Shown here in pieces: positions 36,363 through 45,947 of a DNA stretch of 64,000 nt (within the stretch, counting starts at the first letter, position 1; each line of letters begins with the position of its first letter). This stretch comes from Pollutimonas subterranea. GTDB lineage: Bacteria > Pseudomonadota > Gammaproteobacteria > Burkholderiales > Burkholderiaceae_B. The stretch is taken from NCBI RefSeq assembly GCF_002849655.1, contig NZ_PDNW01000006.1, positions 62,001 through 126,000 of the forward strand. Direction: 5' to 3'. Under the pieces are notes generated by a model. That model searched no databases. It had not been told where the DNA came from and saw only the letters and a program-made list of their open reading frames with translations. Position numbers and translations under genes: made by a program.

Positions 36363-37784
36363 ATGCAATCGCGTCAGTCTTTAGAACTTCGTCAGCATCA
36401 GCAATTGGCATTGACTCCTCAGCTGCAGCAGTCAATACGATTCCTTCAATTGTCGGCGCAGGAAATAGAGCTGGAACTGGCCGAGGCCTTGCTTGAAAAC
36501 CCCATGCTGGAGCATGAAGAGGAGTATGACACCGTTGCCGCCGATACGGTAGCCGATGACAGCCAGGCCCAGGAAGAACGCTGGACGGTGTTGGGCGCGG
36601 CGAACCGGGCCAGCAATAATAACGCCGACGACGATCCCATGCGTCCCGAGACGGCCCTGGCCGAGACCTTGCAGGGCCATCTTCTTCAGCAACTGCACAT
36701 GACGCGGGCGCAGCCGCGTGACTGCGCACTGGTGTCCCTGCTTATCGATGAACTGGACGCCAACGGCTACCTGCCCACCCCGCTGGACGATATCCTGGAA
36801 TACCTGCCCGCGGAGCTGGCCGTCGACATTGACGAGCTGCGCGCGGCCTTGCGCCTGTTGCAGTCCTTCGACCCGCCCGGCGTGGCCGCCCTGTCCCTGT
36901 CCGACTGTCTTTGCCTTCAACTCAGGCATCTGCAGCGGGCGGACGGCGCTGCGGTGGCTCCGGAAATCATTGCTTGCGCCATGCACATTGCGCGCGATCA
37001 TCTGGCAGTGCTGGCATCCGGCAACCTGGCCCGTTTGCGCGATGCCCTGGCCTGCGACCAGACTACGCTGCGCGCCGCGCACACCTTGCTGTTGCAGCTC
37101 GAGCCGCGTCCCGCGCGTAACTGGGCAACGTCCCTGGCCGACTACGTGACACCCGACGTCATCGTGCGCAAAGTAAAGCACCGCTGGCAGGCCAGCCTGA
37201 ATCCGGCTGTCGTCCCCAAGCTGCGCATCAATTCGGTATACGAAAGCCTGCTGGACCAGGCGGCGGCCGCGCCGGCCATGCAGAACCAGCTTCAGCAGGC
37301 GCAAGGGCTTATAAAAAGCATGAACCAGCGCTTTGTCACTATTTTGCGCGTCACGCAGGCTATCGTTGACCGGCAGCAGGAGTATTTCGAGAAAGGCCTG
37401 AGCGCCATGCGTCCCTTGCTGCTGCGCGACATCGCGCAGGAACTGGCGCTGCATGAATCCACGGTGTCGCGCGCAACCCGCCAAAAGTATTTGCAGAGCC
37501 CCTGGGGCGTCATCGAGCTCAAGCGCTTCTTCGGCGGCGCGCTGCTTACCGATGATGGCGAATCCACGTCGGCAACGGCAGTGCGCTCATTGATCATCAA
37601 GCTCGTGGGCGAGGAATCCAGCAAGAAACCGCTATCCGACAGCCAGATCGCGCTGCGCCTGGCCGAGCATGGTGTGGTAATTGCACGACGTACCGTTGCA
37701 AAATACCGTGAGGCTGCCGGCATTGAGCCGGCCATACTGCGCAAGGCGCGTGCCGCCCTGGGGACGCCTCCTCCTGGAGTCTGA
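36363..37784 (+). CDS. rpoN: RNA polymerase sigma-54 factor
   Basis: Sigma factor for -24/-12 promoters, which needs enhancer-binding ATPases. The 473-residue protein has the glutamine-rich region I (MQSRQSLELRQHQQLALTPQ, then LQQSIRFLQLSAQEIELEL), an acidic region II, the core-binding domain and a C-terminal DNA-binding part with the helix-turn-helix (ALHESTVSRATRQKYLQSPWG) and the RpoN box ARRTVAKYREAAGI. The ATG at 36363 begins the conserved sequence. The usual partners lptB, hpf and ptsN are absent from both sides, so this may be a second or relocated copy. Confidence 0.95.
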   Translation: MQSRQSLELRQHQQLALTPQLQQSIRFLQLSAQEIELELAEALLENPMLEHEEEYDTVAADTVADDSQAQEERWTVLGAANRASNNNADDDPMRPETALAETLQGHLLQQLHMTRAQPRDCALVSLLIDELDANGYLPTPLDDILEYLPAELAVDIDELRAALRLLQSFDPPGVAALSLSDCLCLQLRHLQRADGAAVAPEIIACAMHIARDHLAVLASGNLARLRDALACDQTTLRAAHTLLLQLEPRPARNWATSLADYVTPDVIVRKVKHRWQASLNPAVVPKLRINSVYESLLDQAAAAPAMQNQLQQAQGLIKSMNQRFVTILRVTQAIVDRQQEYFEKGLSAMRPLLLRDIAQELALHESTVSRATRQKYLQSPWGVIELKRFFGGALLTDDGESTSATAVRSLIIKLVGEESSKKPLSDSQIALRLAEHGVVIARRTVAKYREAAGIEPAILRKARAALGTPPPGV

Positions 37785-37890
37785 GCGGCACACTGGGCAA
37801 GTCGGCCAGTGTCCGGAACGAGGTCGGCCGCGCCAGACAAGGCGTTGGCGTAAATAATTGTTAATTGAGATTGATTTTTATCCGTGCCTG

Positions 37891-37908
37891 GATAATAATT
37901 GTTCTCAT
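37891..37908. promoter_or_regulatory. Candidate Fur box upstream of bfd
   Basis: GATAATAATTGTTCTCAT just ahead of the bfd start matches the first half of the Fur consensus, inside an A+T-rich patch (37851-37906) that is unusual for this genome. Iron repression of bfd is well known in other bacteria; the site here is inferred from partial match only. Confidence 0.45.
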
Positions 37909-38179
37909 GTTCATTTGCATCTGTAACGCCATCACCGAGCGTCAAGTACAGGCCGCTATAGCGGACGGGGCTTCCTCCATGGCTGACCTGCAGGGTCAGT
38001 TGGGGGTCGCGACATGTTGCGGCTGCTGCGCCGATACGGCGCAGGAATATCTGCCGGGCGGGCGCTACGCCGGACAAGCTACCGTCACTCAGCAGGCGGG
38101 CACGCTGGTGGCCAATGCGGCCAACGACCCGAGTCTTGCTGCTGCCGCCATGGTTTCCGTCGCGGTTCGCCGGGCCTGA
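37907..38179 (+). CDS. bfd: Bacterioferritin-associated ferredoxin
   Basis: A 90-residue [2Fe-2S] protein that reduces bacterioferritin to release stored iron. Cysteines at about positions 4 and 6 (MFICICN) and 37-41 (TCCGCCADTA) supply the four cluster ligands with two spare cysteines. ATG 37907 is the start of the conserved sequence; the longer frame from 37865 adds an unrelated hydrophobic lead. The C-terminal third is an alanine/valine-rich extension beyond the E. coli length (64 residues). bfr follows 356 bases downstream on the same strand. Confidence 0.9.
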   Translation: MFICICNAITERQVQAAIADGASSMADLQGQLGVATCCGCCADTAQEYLPGGRYAGQATVTQQAGTLVANAANDPSLAAAAMVSVAVRRA

Positions 38180-38535
38180 CACTTCCGGTTGCAATTTCGC
38201 CGCAAGGCCAGGGCATCTTGTGTGGCGGCGCTATTTTGCCTCGGTTCAAGCCGATTCCGTCCATCGATTTCCCCAATCGCCATGGCATAACCGCATGTTT
38301 CTTGACTGTCGCGCGACGTGGTCACAAAGTGCATCAATAAACCAATTCATTCCCATTCTCAGGCCATGCCGCACAGACGCCGTCTGTGCGGCTGTCCGGC
38401 CATCATCCTTGTGATAAATACGGGTGTCGTCGTGTTAGCCTTATAGGCGGATTCAGCCGCGACCGCCTATTGGCATGTGCCGGCGCGCGCGCTCGATGCT
38501 GTTATCGATCCTCACCTTTGCTCAGGAGTATGGCC
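38180..38535. other. Spacer between bfd and bfr
   Basis: No convincing gene. It contains one perfect 25-base palindrome (38368-38392, listed separately) and an A+T-richer patch at 38330-38360 that could be part of the bfr promoter. The length and the palindrome suggest that bfr has its own promoter. Confidence 0.5.
38368..38392 (+). terminator. Perfect palindrome in the bfd-bfr spacer
   Basis: GCCGCACAGACG (38368-38379) and its exact complement (38381-38392) surround a single base. As RNA it would form a hairpin, but no T run follows on either strand, so it could equally be an operator. Confidence 0.4.
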
Positions 38536-39015
38536 ATGAAAGGCGATAAAACCGTTATTCAGTATCTGAATGCACAACTTAAGAACGAACTCACCGCGAT
38601 CAATCAGTATTTTCTCCATGCCCGCATGCTCAACCATTGGGGTTTCGACAAACTGGGTAAGCACGAGTACGACGAATCGATAGGCGAAATGAAGCATGCC
38701 GATCGCCTGATCGAACGCATCTTCATGCTGGATGGCTTGCCCAATCTGCAAGACTTGCACAAATTGCTGATCGGTGAAAATGTGCCTGAACTACTTTCCT
38801 GTGACCACCGGCTGGAAAGCGGCGCCCAGGAAACCGTCAAAGAAGCCATGGCGTATTGCGAAAGCGTGCGCGACTACGTGTCGCGCGACCTGTTCCAGGA
38901 CATTCTGAACGACACCGAAGAACACATCGACTGGTTGGAAACGCAGATGGAATTGGTCGAAAAAGTGGGACTGCAAAATTACCTGCAGTCCCAGATGGGC
39001 GAATTAAGCGACTAG
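38536..39015 (+). CDS. bfr: Bacterioferritin
   Basis: Haem-containing ferritin subunit (159 residues, the usual length) that forms a 24-subunit iron store. Ferroxidase ligands are in [11 protein letters not shown] near residue 18, [18 protein letters not shown] near 50 (with the haem-ligand methionine) and [10 protein letters not shown] near 127. The ATG at 38536 fits GGAG at 38524-38527; an ATG six bases earlier is too close to it. Bfd, which unloads this store, is the gene upstream. Confidence 0.95.
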   Translation: MKGDKTVIQYLNAQLKNELTAINQYFLHARMLNHWGFDKLGKHEYDESIGEMKHADRLIERIFMLDGLPNLQDLHKLLIGENVPELLSCDHRLESGAQETVKEAMAYCESVRDYVSRDLFQDILNDTEEHIDWLETQMELVEKVGLQNYLQSQMGELSD

Positions 39016-39045
39016 CGCGTGCTGTTTGCTTAGCCAACAGCGCGC
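39015..39045. terminator. Weak hairpin between bfr and the next convergent gene
   Basis: GCGCG and CTGTT (39015-39026, with a two-base bulge) pair with AACAGCGCGC (39036-39045). It lies between two converging genes; T runs are absent. Confidence 0.35.
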
Positions 39046-39057
39046 CGGGCTGTCGGC

Positions 39058-39708
39058 TTAGAAACTTTTTGCCGGGCAGTCGGGCGTGCGGCCCCAGGCA
39101 TTGTTCGGTTCGCAGTATTTATTGCGGGCCGTCCATGCGCAACTGGGCCTGTCGAAGAAGCTTTGGGCGCTGCATGCCTGCAAGTCCTGGCGCAGGCTGG
39201 CCTGCCAGGCTTGGTTGCCGCCTGCGGCGGGTGTCCCGGCAATGGGCGGTGGCGGAGGAGCCGGGGCCATTTCTACAGGCTGCAAAGGCTGGTTGGCTCC
39301 GCCTGTGCCCAGGACAAGATCGCCCACGTCGGCAATTCCCTGGAACGACTGACCCGTGCCGGCCTCGGCAATTTGCATCGCCTCTTCCATGGTAATGGTG
39401 GTAGTGGCCAGTTCGATGGCCGCGGTTGCCTTTGTTTGATCCAATGATTGATCGGGAATTTCCCAGGCAATCTGGTCGGGAACATCAGGCACGCCCTGCT
39501 GGCCGTTGACCAGCGGCTGGGGTGGTTGAGCCATGAAAGGCAAGCCATTGGCATCGAGCACCGGAGTGGCCAGTATTGCGGAAGGGTCTTCGACGACCGG
39601 TGGCGCAATAGGCCCATGGGCTACAAGCCAGTCGCCCAGCCGTAATCCGCCCCAGGCGGAAGCGCCAGCGGCGATGACTAATATTGCAAATATAAAACGC
39701 CAGGACAT
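39058..39708 (-). CDS. Hypothetical exported or anchored protein
   Basis: A 216-residue protein with a single N-terminal hydrophobic helix (FIFAILVIAAGASAWGGL) that may be a signal anchor. A proline-rich middle (PAPPPPPIAGTPAAG) leads to a cysteine-containing C-terminal module (LQACSAQSFFDRPSCAWTARNKYC) with four cysteines that could form disulfides in the periplasm. I do not recognise the family. prfC ends 78 bases upstream on the same strand. Confidence 0.6.
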   Translation of the reverse strand: MSWRFIFAILVIAAGASAWGGLRLGDWLVAHGPIAPPVVEDPSAILATPVLDANGLPFMAQPPQPLVNGQQGVPDVPDQIAWEIPDQSLDQTKATAAIELATTTITMEEAMQIAEAGTGQSFQGIADVGDLVLGTGGANQPLQPVEMAPAPPPPPIAGTPAAGGNQAWQASLRQDLQACSAQSFFDRPSCAWTARNKYCEPNNAWGRTPDCPAKSF

Positions 39709-39786
39709 TATTACCCTCTGTCTGGGAAAGAGAGCCCAGTATATAAGCTGGACCCTTGGTAAAAAAGCAGGCGGCCGTCCGGCCGT

Positions 39787-41394
39787 TTATGCATTTTGCC
39801 CAAAAACCTGGCCACCGTGTTCACGCATGGCGTGGAATTCAACCCCGGGATAGAGCTCTTGCGCAACGCGCAGCTGTGCCGGCGAACTCGCTAAAAATGC
39901 CACGGCATCGACCACATCGTAAGCGATGTTCGCGGCATTGGCGTCCATGAATTTTCGCAATACTTTAGGGTCGGCGGCTGTAATCCAACGTGCCATGTTG
40001 TAACGCGATGGCATCAGGCGCGCTTCGACACCGTATTCCGTCTTTAGCCGGTGGGCCACGACTTCGAACTGCAGTTGGCCGATGGCACCCAGCAATAGTG
40101 CGCCGCCCGCTGCTTCCGGACGGAACACCTGAATGGCGCCTTCTTCGCCCAACTGTGTCAACCCGACTCGCAACTGCTTGATGCGTAATGGATCTTTGAC
40201 TTCCACAGCTTGAAAGAGTTCAGGCGCGAAGAAAGGCAGGCCAGTGAACTGCAGGTTTTCGCCTTCGGTCAGTACATCGCCCAAGTGCAGCACCCCATGG
40301 TTCGGGATGCCGATAACGTCGCCCGCGTAGGCCTCGTCCAGCAACTCCCGCCTTTGCGACAGGAAGGACACCACATTATTCGGACGCATTTCCTTGCCGG
40401 TGCGGGAAATCTTCAAGCGCATGCCGCGCTCGAACCGACCGGAGCTGACGCGTATGAACGCGACGCGGTCCCGGTGTGCTGGATCCATGTTGGCCTGCAC
40501 CTTGAAGACGACGCCGCTGAACTTGGGTTCGTCCGGTTGCACCTCGCGCTGCAATGCCGTGCGTGAACCGGGTTTCGGGGCAAAATCAACCAAGGCGTCC
40601 AGCACCTCCTGGACGCCGAAATTATTGATGGCGGACCCAAAGAAAACCGGTGTCTGCTTGCCCGCCAGGAAGGCGTCGGCGTCGAAGGCAGGGGCGGCCG
40701 CATTGATGAGTTCGATTTCCTCATTGGCTTTGGTAAAGGCGTCGCCAAACCTGGCGGCAATAAGCGGATTGTCCAGGCCTTCGATCAGATCGTCGCCGTC
40801 GCCGCGGCGTTCCTGCCCCGCGCGAAATACGCGCATGCGGTTGCGGCGTATGTCGAATACGCCGCCAAACGACCTGCCCATGCCGACCGGCCAGGAAAAC
40901 GGCACCGCGTCCATGCCCAGGTGCGATTCAATCTCGGAAAGCAGATTTAGCGGTTCCTGGACTTCGCGGTCGAGCTTGTTGATGAAGGTGATGATGGGCG
41001 TATTGCGGGCCCGGCAAACCTGCAGAAGGCGCAAGGTCTGGGGCTCGACGCCATTGGCGGCATCGATCACCATAAGCGCTGCATCGACCGCCGTGAGCAC
41101 ACGATAGGTGTCTTCGGAGAAGTCCTGGTGGCCGGGAGTGTCGAGCAGGTTGATCACGCAGTCGCGATACTCCATTTGCATGACCGAGGAGGCCACCGAA
41201 ATACCGCGTTGCTTTTCGATTTCCATCCAGTCGGAGGAGGCATGGCGGCTAGCTTTGCGCGCCTTGACGCTGCCGGCGATCTGGATGGCGCCCGCGAACA
41301 GCAACAGCTTTTCCGTTAGCGTGGTCTTGCCTGCATCAGGGTGGGAAATGATTGCAAATGTGCGTCGTCGCGCGACTTCTTGGGTAATGCTCAT
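39787..41394 (-). CDS. prfC: Peptide chain release factor 3
   Basis: Translational GTPase (535 residues; E. coli 529) that removes RF1/RF2 from the ribosome after termination. The G domain has ISHPDAGKTTLTEKLLLFAG (P-loop), DTPGHQDFSEDTYR and ITFINKLDRE. RF3-specific sequence continues to the C-terminus. The start at 41394 is an ATG, and the whole protein is intact. A LysE-type gene lies 65 bases upstream on the same strand. Confidence 0.96.
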   Translation of the reverse strand: MSITQEVARRRTFAIISHPDAGKTTLTEKLLLFAGAIQIAGSVKARKASRHASSDWMEIEKQRGISVASSVMQMEYRDCVINLLDTPGHQDFSEDTYRVLTAVDAALMVIDAANGVEPQTLRLLQVCRARNTPIITFINKLDREVQEPLNLLSEIESHLGMDAVPFSWPVGMGRSFGGVFDIRRNRMRVFRAGQERRGDGDDLIEGLDNPLIAARFGDAFTKANEEIELINAAAPAFDADAFLAGKQTPVFFGSAINNFGVQEVLDALVDFAPKPGSRTALQREVQPDEPKFSGVVFKVQANMDPAHRDRVAFIRVSSGRFERGMRLKISRTGKEMRPNNVVSFLSQRRELLDEAYAGDVIGIPNHGVLHLGDVLTEGENLQFTGLPFFAPELFQAVEVKDPLRIKQLRVGLTQLGEEGAIQVFRPEAAGGALLLGAIGQLQFEVVAHRLKTEYGVEARLMPSRYNMARWITAADPKVLRKFMDANAANIAYDVVDAVAFLASSPAQLRVAQELYPGVEFHAMREHGGQVFGQNA

Positions 41395-41459
41395 AGTCTG
41401 ATTTTAGCGTGGTGTCGCCAGGGGTGCCGATGTTCCGTCGCCCATCGCAACACCAGGGG

Positions 41460-42089
41460 TTATTTATGATGACTGAACGAGGCCAGAACCGTACCGGCCA
41501 GTATGAACAGCGCGCCGAAGGTGCGATTAAGCCAGCGGATGTGCCGCGGACTGCGCAACAACTTCAACACGCGCGCGGCCAGCGTGGTGTAGCAGCCCAT
41601 GGCGACCAGGTCGGTAAAGCACAAGGTCGCGGCTATTACAACATACTGGAAGGTCAGTGGCTGTGACAGGTCCAGGAATTGGGGGACGACCGCCAGCAGA
41701 AAGACGGTTCCCTTGGGATTGGTGATGTTGATCAGACAGCCGCGCGCGACCAGATCGCGAACGCGGAAAGGCGCGACGCTGCCGGCCTCGACCGCCACGG
41801 GAGCGGCGTCAGTGCGAAATTGCTTCCATCCGAGGTAGATCAAATAGCCGACGCCCAGCCACTTCACAACGCCAAACGCCAGCTCGGATGCGGCCAGCAA
41901 GGCGCCCAGGCCCACCGCCACCACCACGAACTGTACGAGTATCCCCAGGATGAGGCCGATCGTTGTCCAGTAGCCGCGCTTGAAACCGTATTTCAGGCCC
42001 GATGCCATGGCTGAGATGGCGCCCGGCCCGGGCGAGAAAGAAATCGCCCAGGAGGCGGCAAAGAATGCAAGCCAGGTGTTGAAAGACAT
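41460..42089 (-). CDS. LysE-family translocator
   Basis: A second amino acid exporter of this family (209 residues) with about six membrane helices and the N-terminal AISFSPGPGAISAMASG motif, a variant of the TPGP motif. Other conserved parts are GVGYLIYLGWKQFR near residue 65 and LINITNPKGTVFLLAVVPQFL near 115. Its substrate is unknown. It is only moderately similar to the exporter at 17735-18361 and is not a recent duplicate. Confidence 0.88.
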   Translation of the reverse strand: MSFNTWLAFFAASWAISFSPGPGAISAMASGLKYGFKRGYWTTIGLILGILVQFVVVAVGLGALLAASELAFGVVKWLGVGYLIYLGWKQFRTDAAPVAVEAGSVAPFRVRDLVARGCLINITNPKGTVFLLAVVPQFLDLSQPLTFQYVVIAATLCFTDLVAMGCYTTLAARVLKLLRSPRHIRWLNRTFGALFILAGTVLASFSHHK

Positions 42090-42131
42090 CGCGTAGTGTC
42101 GGCCGTGGTGGGAAGCCTGAGATAGTACGCC

Positions 42132-43550
42132 TTATTTTCCCAGCAAGGCTGAGCGCTGTCCGTCGCCGTTGCGCGAGGGGCCGCTACGATGGCGCGGCTG
42201 CCCCGTCGATGCGCCAGCGGGACGGCCGGCACCAGCGGGCCGACCAGCACCGCCTTCGGAGCGGCCACCTGTGGAACGGCGGGCGTCGCCCGCGCGTCCG
42301 GCAGGCCTGGCGCCCGAATTGCCTGCGCTTTTACGCGGAGCATTCGAACGGCGCGGGCGGTCGTCGTCGGCCCGCACATGTGCGGGCTCGGCCTTGACCA
42401 TGTCGACCGACCAACCTTCGATCGTCGTACGCTCGATGGAACGCTTGATGACTTTCTCGATGGCATTCAGGTACTTGATTTCAGTCTTGTCGACCAACGA
42501 CAGTGCCGAGCCTTCGCTGCCTGCGCGGCCTGTGCGACCGATACGGTGCACATAGTCTTCCGGGATGTTGGGCAGCTCGAAGTTCACGACATGCGGCAAC
42601 TGGTCGATATCGATACCGCGCGCAGCGATGTCAGTGGCCACCAGAACCGCAACTTTTCCGTCCTTGAACTCGGCCAATGCGCGTGTGCGGGCGGCCTGGC
42701 TCTTGTTGCCATGGATGGCCGCGGCGGCAAGTCCATCTTTGACGAGTTTTTCGGCAAGGCGATTGGCGCCGTGCTTGGTGCGGGTGAACACAAGCGTTTG
42801 GTGCCAGCCGCTTTCACGGATGATATAACTGAGCAGATCGCGCTTGTGCGACTGTTCTGTCATCACCATGGTTTGCTTGACCAGTTCTGACGCGGTGTTG
42901 CGGCGCGCGACCGAAATCTCGATCGGATTGTTCAGTACGCCCTTGGAGAGCTCCCGGATTTCATCCGAGAACGTGGCGGAGAACAATAGATTCTGGCGGG
43001 TGCGGGGAAGCAGCGCAATAATACGGCGGATGTCGCGGATGAAACCCATGTCGAGCATGCGGTCCGCTTCATCGAGCACCAGGATTTCGACGGCCGACAA
43101 ATCGACGGTCTTTTGCTGTGCGTGATCCAGCAGGCGACCCGGGGTGGCCACCAGAATGTCCAGGGGCTTGCGCAGCGCCTTGATCTGCGGATTGATGTTG
43201 ACGCCGCCGAACATGACCATTGAGACTATCGACGTATGCTGGCCATAGGTGCGCACGGACTCTTCGACCTGCGCCGTCAGTTCTCGTGTGGGCGTCAGGA
43301 TCAGCACGCGGGGTTGGCCGGCTTTGCGGTTTTGTGGAGCAGACTGCAGCATGCGGTGAAGAATGGGCAGGGTGAAGCCTGCCGTCTTGCCGGTGCCGGT
43401 CTGGGCAGCGGCCAACAGGTCGCCACCCAACATGACTTGGGGAATGGCCTGGGCCTGGATGGGCGTGGGGTGCACGTAACCGGTATCGGTGACAGCACGC
43501 AAAAGGGGTTCTGCCAGCCCTAGGGAGGCAAATGTAATTTGGGTATTCAA
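42132..43550 (-). CDS. rhlE: DEAD-box ATP-dependent RNA helicase
   Basis: RNA-unwinding helicase of 472 residues, RhlE subgroup. The core motifs are all present: [14 protein letters not shown] (Q motif), [67 protein letters not shown] and [13 protein letters not shown]. The C-terminus is a basic Arg/Gly/Ser-rich tail (residues about 390-472) for RNA binding. The start is a TTG at 43550, supported by GGAG seven bases upstream; no in-frame ATG fits the conserved N-terminus. Confidence 0.93.
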   Translation of the reverse strand: MNTQITFASLGLAEPLLRAVTDTGYVHPTPIQAQAIPQVMLGGDLLAAAQTGTGKTAGFTLPILHRMLQSAPQNRKAGQPRVLILTPTRELTAQVEESVRTYGQHTSIVSMVMFGGVNINPQIKALRKPLDILVATPGRLLDHAQQKTVDLSAVEILVLDEADRMLDMGFIRDIRRIIALLPRTRQNLLFSATFSDEIRELSKGVLNNPIEISVARRNTASELVKQTMVMTEQSHKRDLLSYIIRESGWHQTLVFTRTKHGANRLAEKLVKDGLAAAAIHGNKSQAARTRALAEFKDGKVAVLVATDIAARGIDIDQLPHVVNFELPNIPEDYVHRIGRTGRAGSEGSALSLVDKTEIKYLNAIEKVIKRSIERTTIEGWSVDMVKAEPAHVRADDDRPRRSNAPRKSAGNSGARPAGRAGDARRSTGGRSEGGAGRPAGAGRPAGASTGQPRHRSGPSRNGDGQRSALLGK

Positions 43551-43822
43551 GAAATAACTCCAGCGACAGCCTATCGCTCGAGTTGAGAGATACCAATCTA
43601 GGCAGACGATAAAAGAAGTTGAGAGCGAAAAAGCTCAGGCAAGACCAGAATGGCTTGCAAGACACGTGTTGACTGGTGCGACACGTAATCCAGCATTGTA
43701 ACGTAAAAGATGGGGCGTTGCGTATGTCGTCGGATTTTGTGCACATGGCGGCTATTTCAGGCATATTGGCAAGGCCTGTACAAACTGCTGTAATTTGTGT
43801 TGTTGCCCTTTTTGGATTCCCG

Positions 43823-44437
43823 ATGATGAAACGTATATTGCTGCTTATTCTCTTGCCCTGCCTGTCCGTATTGCTGGCCGGCTGTGGCTACAACGACATC
43901 CAGCGGCTTGATGAACAGGTCAAGACGGCATGGTCGCAGACCTTGAACCAGTATGAGCGGCGCGCGGAACTGGTCCCCAAGCTGGTCAACTCGGTCAACG
44001 CCTACATGGTCAACGAGCGGGCCGTGCTCACACAAGTCACCGAAGCGCGATCCAAAGTAGGCAGCATACAAATCAGTGCCAACGACCTTCAGAATCCCGA
44101 AGTGATGGCACGGTTCAACGAGGCGCAAGGGCAATTGTCATCGGCGCTGTCGCGTTTGATTGCCGTGTCGGAAAACTATCCGCAGCTTAAAAGCGACGGC
44201 TTGTTTCGCGACCTGATGACGCAACTCGAGGGCACCGAGAACCGTATTGCCACCGAGCGCGGACGCTACGTGCAGGCGGTGCAGGAATACAACCTGATCG
44301 TGCGCCAGTTTCCGACGCTCATCACGGCCAAGATTTTCGGTTATGACACCATCGAAAACTATGGGGTTTCCAGGCAGGATGAGATCATCAAGGATCCCGA
44401 GGTGAAATTCTCGGTGCCTGAAACCGCTAAGCCGTAG
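43823..44437 (+). CDS. LemA-family lipoprotein
   Basis: LemA-type protein of 204 residues. The N-terminus is a lipoprotein signal (MMKRILLLILLPCLSVLLAGC, lipobox LLAGC) followed by YNDIQRLDEQVKTAWSQTLNQ and YERRAELVPKLVNSVNAY, the LemA family's helical repeat. It ends with a DEIIKDPEVKFSVPE tail. Its function is unclear; family members lie next to TPM-domain genes, as here, and may act at the envelope. Confidence 0.88.
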   Translation: MMKRILLLILLPCLSVLLAGCGYNDIQRLDEQVKTAWSQTLNQYERRAELVPKLVNSVNAYMVNERAVLTQVTEARSKVGSIQISANDLQNPEVMARFNEAQGQLSSALSRLIAVSENYPQLKSDGLFRDLMTQLEGTENRIATERGRYVQAVQEYNLIVRQFPTLITAKIFGYDTIENYGVSRQDEIIKDPEVKFSVPETAKP

Positions 44438-44474
44438 TTCTCGTAGTTTCATTGTCGTTGCGTAAGGATGAACC

Positions 44475-45413
44475 ATGGCCGTATCGGTGACCGGAGTTTT
44501 CTCGTGGTGTGGATCTCGCGCCAAGGCCTTGGCCATGTCGCTGGCATTGTGGGCGGGGTTGGTGCTTGTGTCGCTGATGCCGCCGCTCGCCGCGCCGGCG
44601 CATGCGCAGCAGGCTGCTGTTCCTGAGCTCAAAAGCCGTGTCACCGACAGTACCGGTACGCTGGATTCCAATACTCGCGACCATCTCGAGCAGGTGCTGG
44701 CCGACCTCGAACAGCGCAAGGGTGCGCAGATTGCCGTGCTGATGGTTCCCACGACCGGCGAAGACACCATAGAAAGCTATGCCCGGCGTGTATTCGATCA
44801 ATGGCGCCTGGGCCGTGAAAAAGTCGATGACGGCATTCTCTTCGTGGTGGCGAAAGACGACCGCCGCCTGCGCATCGAAGTCGGCTATGGGCTGGAAGGA
44901 GCCGTGCCGGATCTGCTCGCAGGGCGGATCATCCGTGAACAGGTCACGCCCCGCTTCAAGCAGGACGACTACGGGGGCGGTGTGGCCGCCGGCGTGGAAA
45001 GCCTCGTCAAGCTGGTGGACGGCGAGCCGCTGCCGCCACCCGCAGCCGGCAGCGACTCGCCGTCCAATGACGACTCTCCCGTCGTCATGCTTGCACCGCT
45101 GGCTTTCATGACCATGCTCATGCCTGCCGGATTCGCCGCCGTGGTGGCCGGCATTTTCGTCTTCCTTATGTTCGGCAGCGTAGGCTTCAGCCTCCTGGCG
45201 GCCGTGGCGGCCTTTATCCTGAGCCGCATAGGCCGCAAATTCGGCGCCGGTGGCCGTGGCAGTGCGGCCCGTGCTTCGCGTCGCGGCGGCATCATCGGAG
45301 GCCTTGGTGGTGGGCTGGGTGGCTTCGGCGGTGGCGGGGGATTTGGCGGCGGTGGTGGATTCGGCGGCGGCGGAGGCGGCAGTGGTGGTGGCGGTGCTTC
45401 GGGAAGTTGGTAG
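44475..45413 (+). CDS. TPM-domain membrane protein (YgcG-like)
   Basis: Exported membrane protein of 312 residues. An N-terminal hydrophobic segment acts as signal peptide (LAMSLALWAGLVLVSLMPPL to AHAQQA), then a TPM phosphatase-like domain (residues about 55-185, KSRVTDSTGTLDSNTRDHLEQ, IEVGYGLEGAVPDLLAGRI). A membrane helix pair near 210-250 and a long glycine-rich C-terminal tail end the protein. It follows lemA by 37 bases. Relatives are thought to work with LemA at the membrane; enzymatic activity is unproven. Confidence 0.88.
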   Translation: MAVSVTGVFSWCGSRAKALAMSLALWAGLVLVSLMPPLAAPAHAQQAAVPELKSRVTDSTGTLDSNTRDHLEQVLADLEQRKGAQIAVLMVPTTGEDTIESYARRVFDQWRLGREKVDDGILFVVAKDDRRLRIEVGYGLEGAVPDLLAGRIIREQVTPRFKQDDYGGGVAAGVESLVKLVDGEPLPPPAAGSDSPSNDDSPVVMLAPLAFMTMLMPAGFAAVVAGIFVFLMFGSVGFSLLAAVAAFILSRIGRKFGAGGRGSAARASRRGGIIGGLGGGLGGFGGGGGFGGGGGFGGGGGGSGGGGASGSW

Positions 45414-45440
45414 TTGGCGGTATGAAACCAAGGAGAAAAC

Positions 45441-45947
45441 GTGCGTCAAGATGGTGGGAAGTGGAAGCAATTGACTGGCTGGTCCACCGTAGAGGGCCAG
45501 TGGCTGCGGCGCAAGCACTTTACGCCTGAGGTTCTCGCACAAATTGCCGATCGCATCAAGAAAAGCGAGCTCGATCATACGGGCGAACTGGTGGTGGCCA
45601 TCGAAGCCGTAAGCCCGGCACATGAACCCGACAGCCGCTGCCGCGCGCTCGAAGTGTTCGGGCGCTTGCGGGTGTGGGACACTCCGTTGAATACGGGCGT
45701 GCTGCTTTATCTGGCGCTGGACAGGCACCGCATCGAGATTGTCAGCGACCGCGCGATCGCCGCGACCGACGAAATGTGGGAGCAGGTCTGCATCAATCTG
45801 AGGACGCGGCTGCGGAACAAGGACTACGCGCCGGGCATACTGGCGGCCATCGACGATATTGAAGTGATACTGCGCACCCGTTGCCCGCCTCTGACGCAAG
45901 GCTACATCAACACAAACGACCTGCCCAACGACCCTACGCTTCTTTGA
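45441..45947 (+). CDS. Soluble TPM-domain protein
   Basis: A 168-residue single TPM-domain protein without signal peptide (HFTPEVLAQIADRIKKSE, TGELVVAIEAVSP, GVLLYLALDRHRIEIVSDRAI). It starts with GTG at 45441 after AAGGAGA and lies 27 bases after the YgcG-like gene, so lemA and the two TPM genes form one operon. Its last 14 bases overlap the end of the convergent GTPase gene. Confidence 0.8.
   Translation: MRQDGGKWKQLTGWSTVEGQWLRRKHFTPEVLAQIADRIKKSELDHTGELVVAIEAVSPAHEPDSRCRALEVFGRLRVWDTPLNTGVLLYLALDRHRIEIVSDRAIAATDEMWEQVCINLRTRLRNKDYAPGILAAIDDIEVILRTRCPPLTQGYINTNDLPNDPTLL

Noticed and set aside
36432-37484. 350-codon open frame on the minus strand
   Set aside because: Antisense to rpoN, whose motifs are complete.
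45934-45947. Frameshift or assembly error at the junction of the TPM and GTPase genes
   Set aside because: Both proteins end naturally; a 14-base tail-to-tail overlap is enough to explain it.
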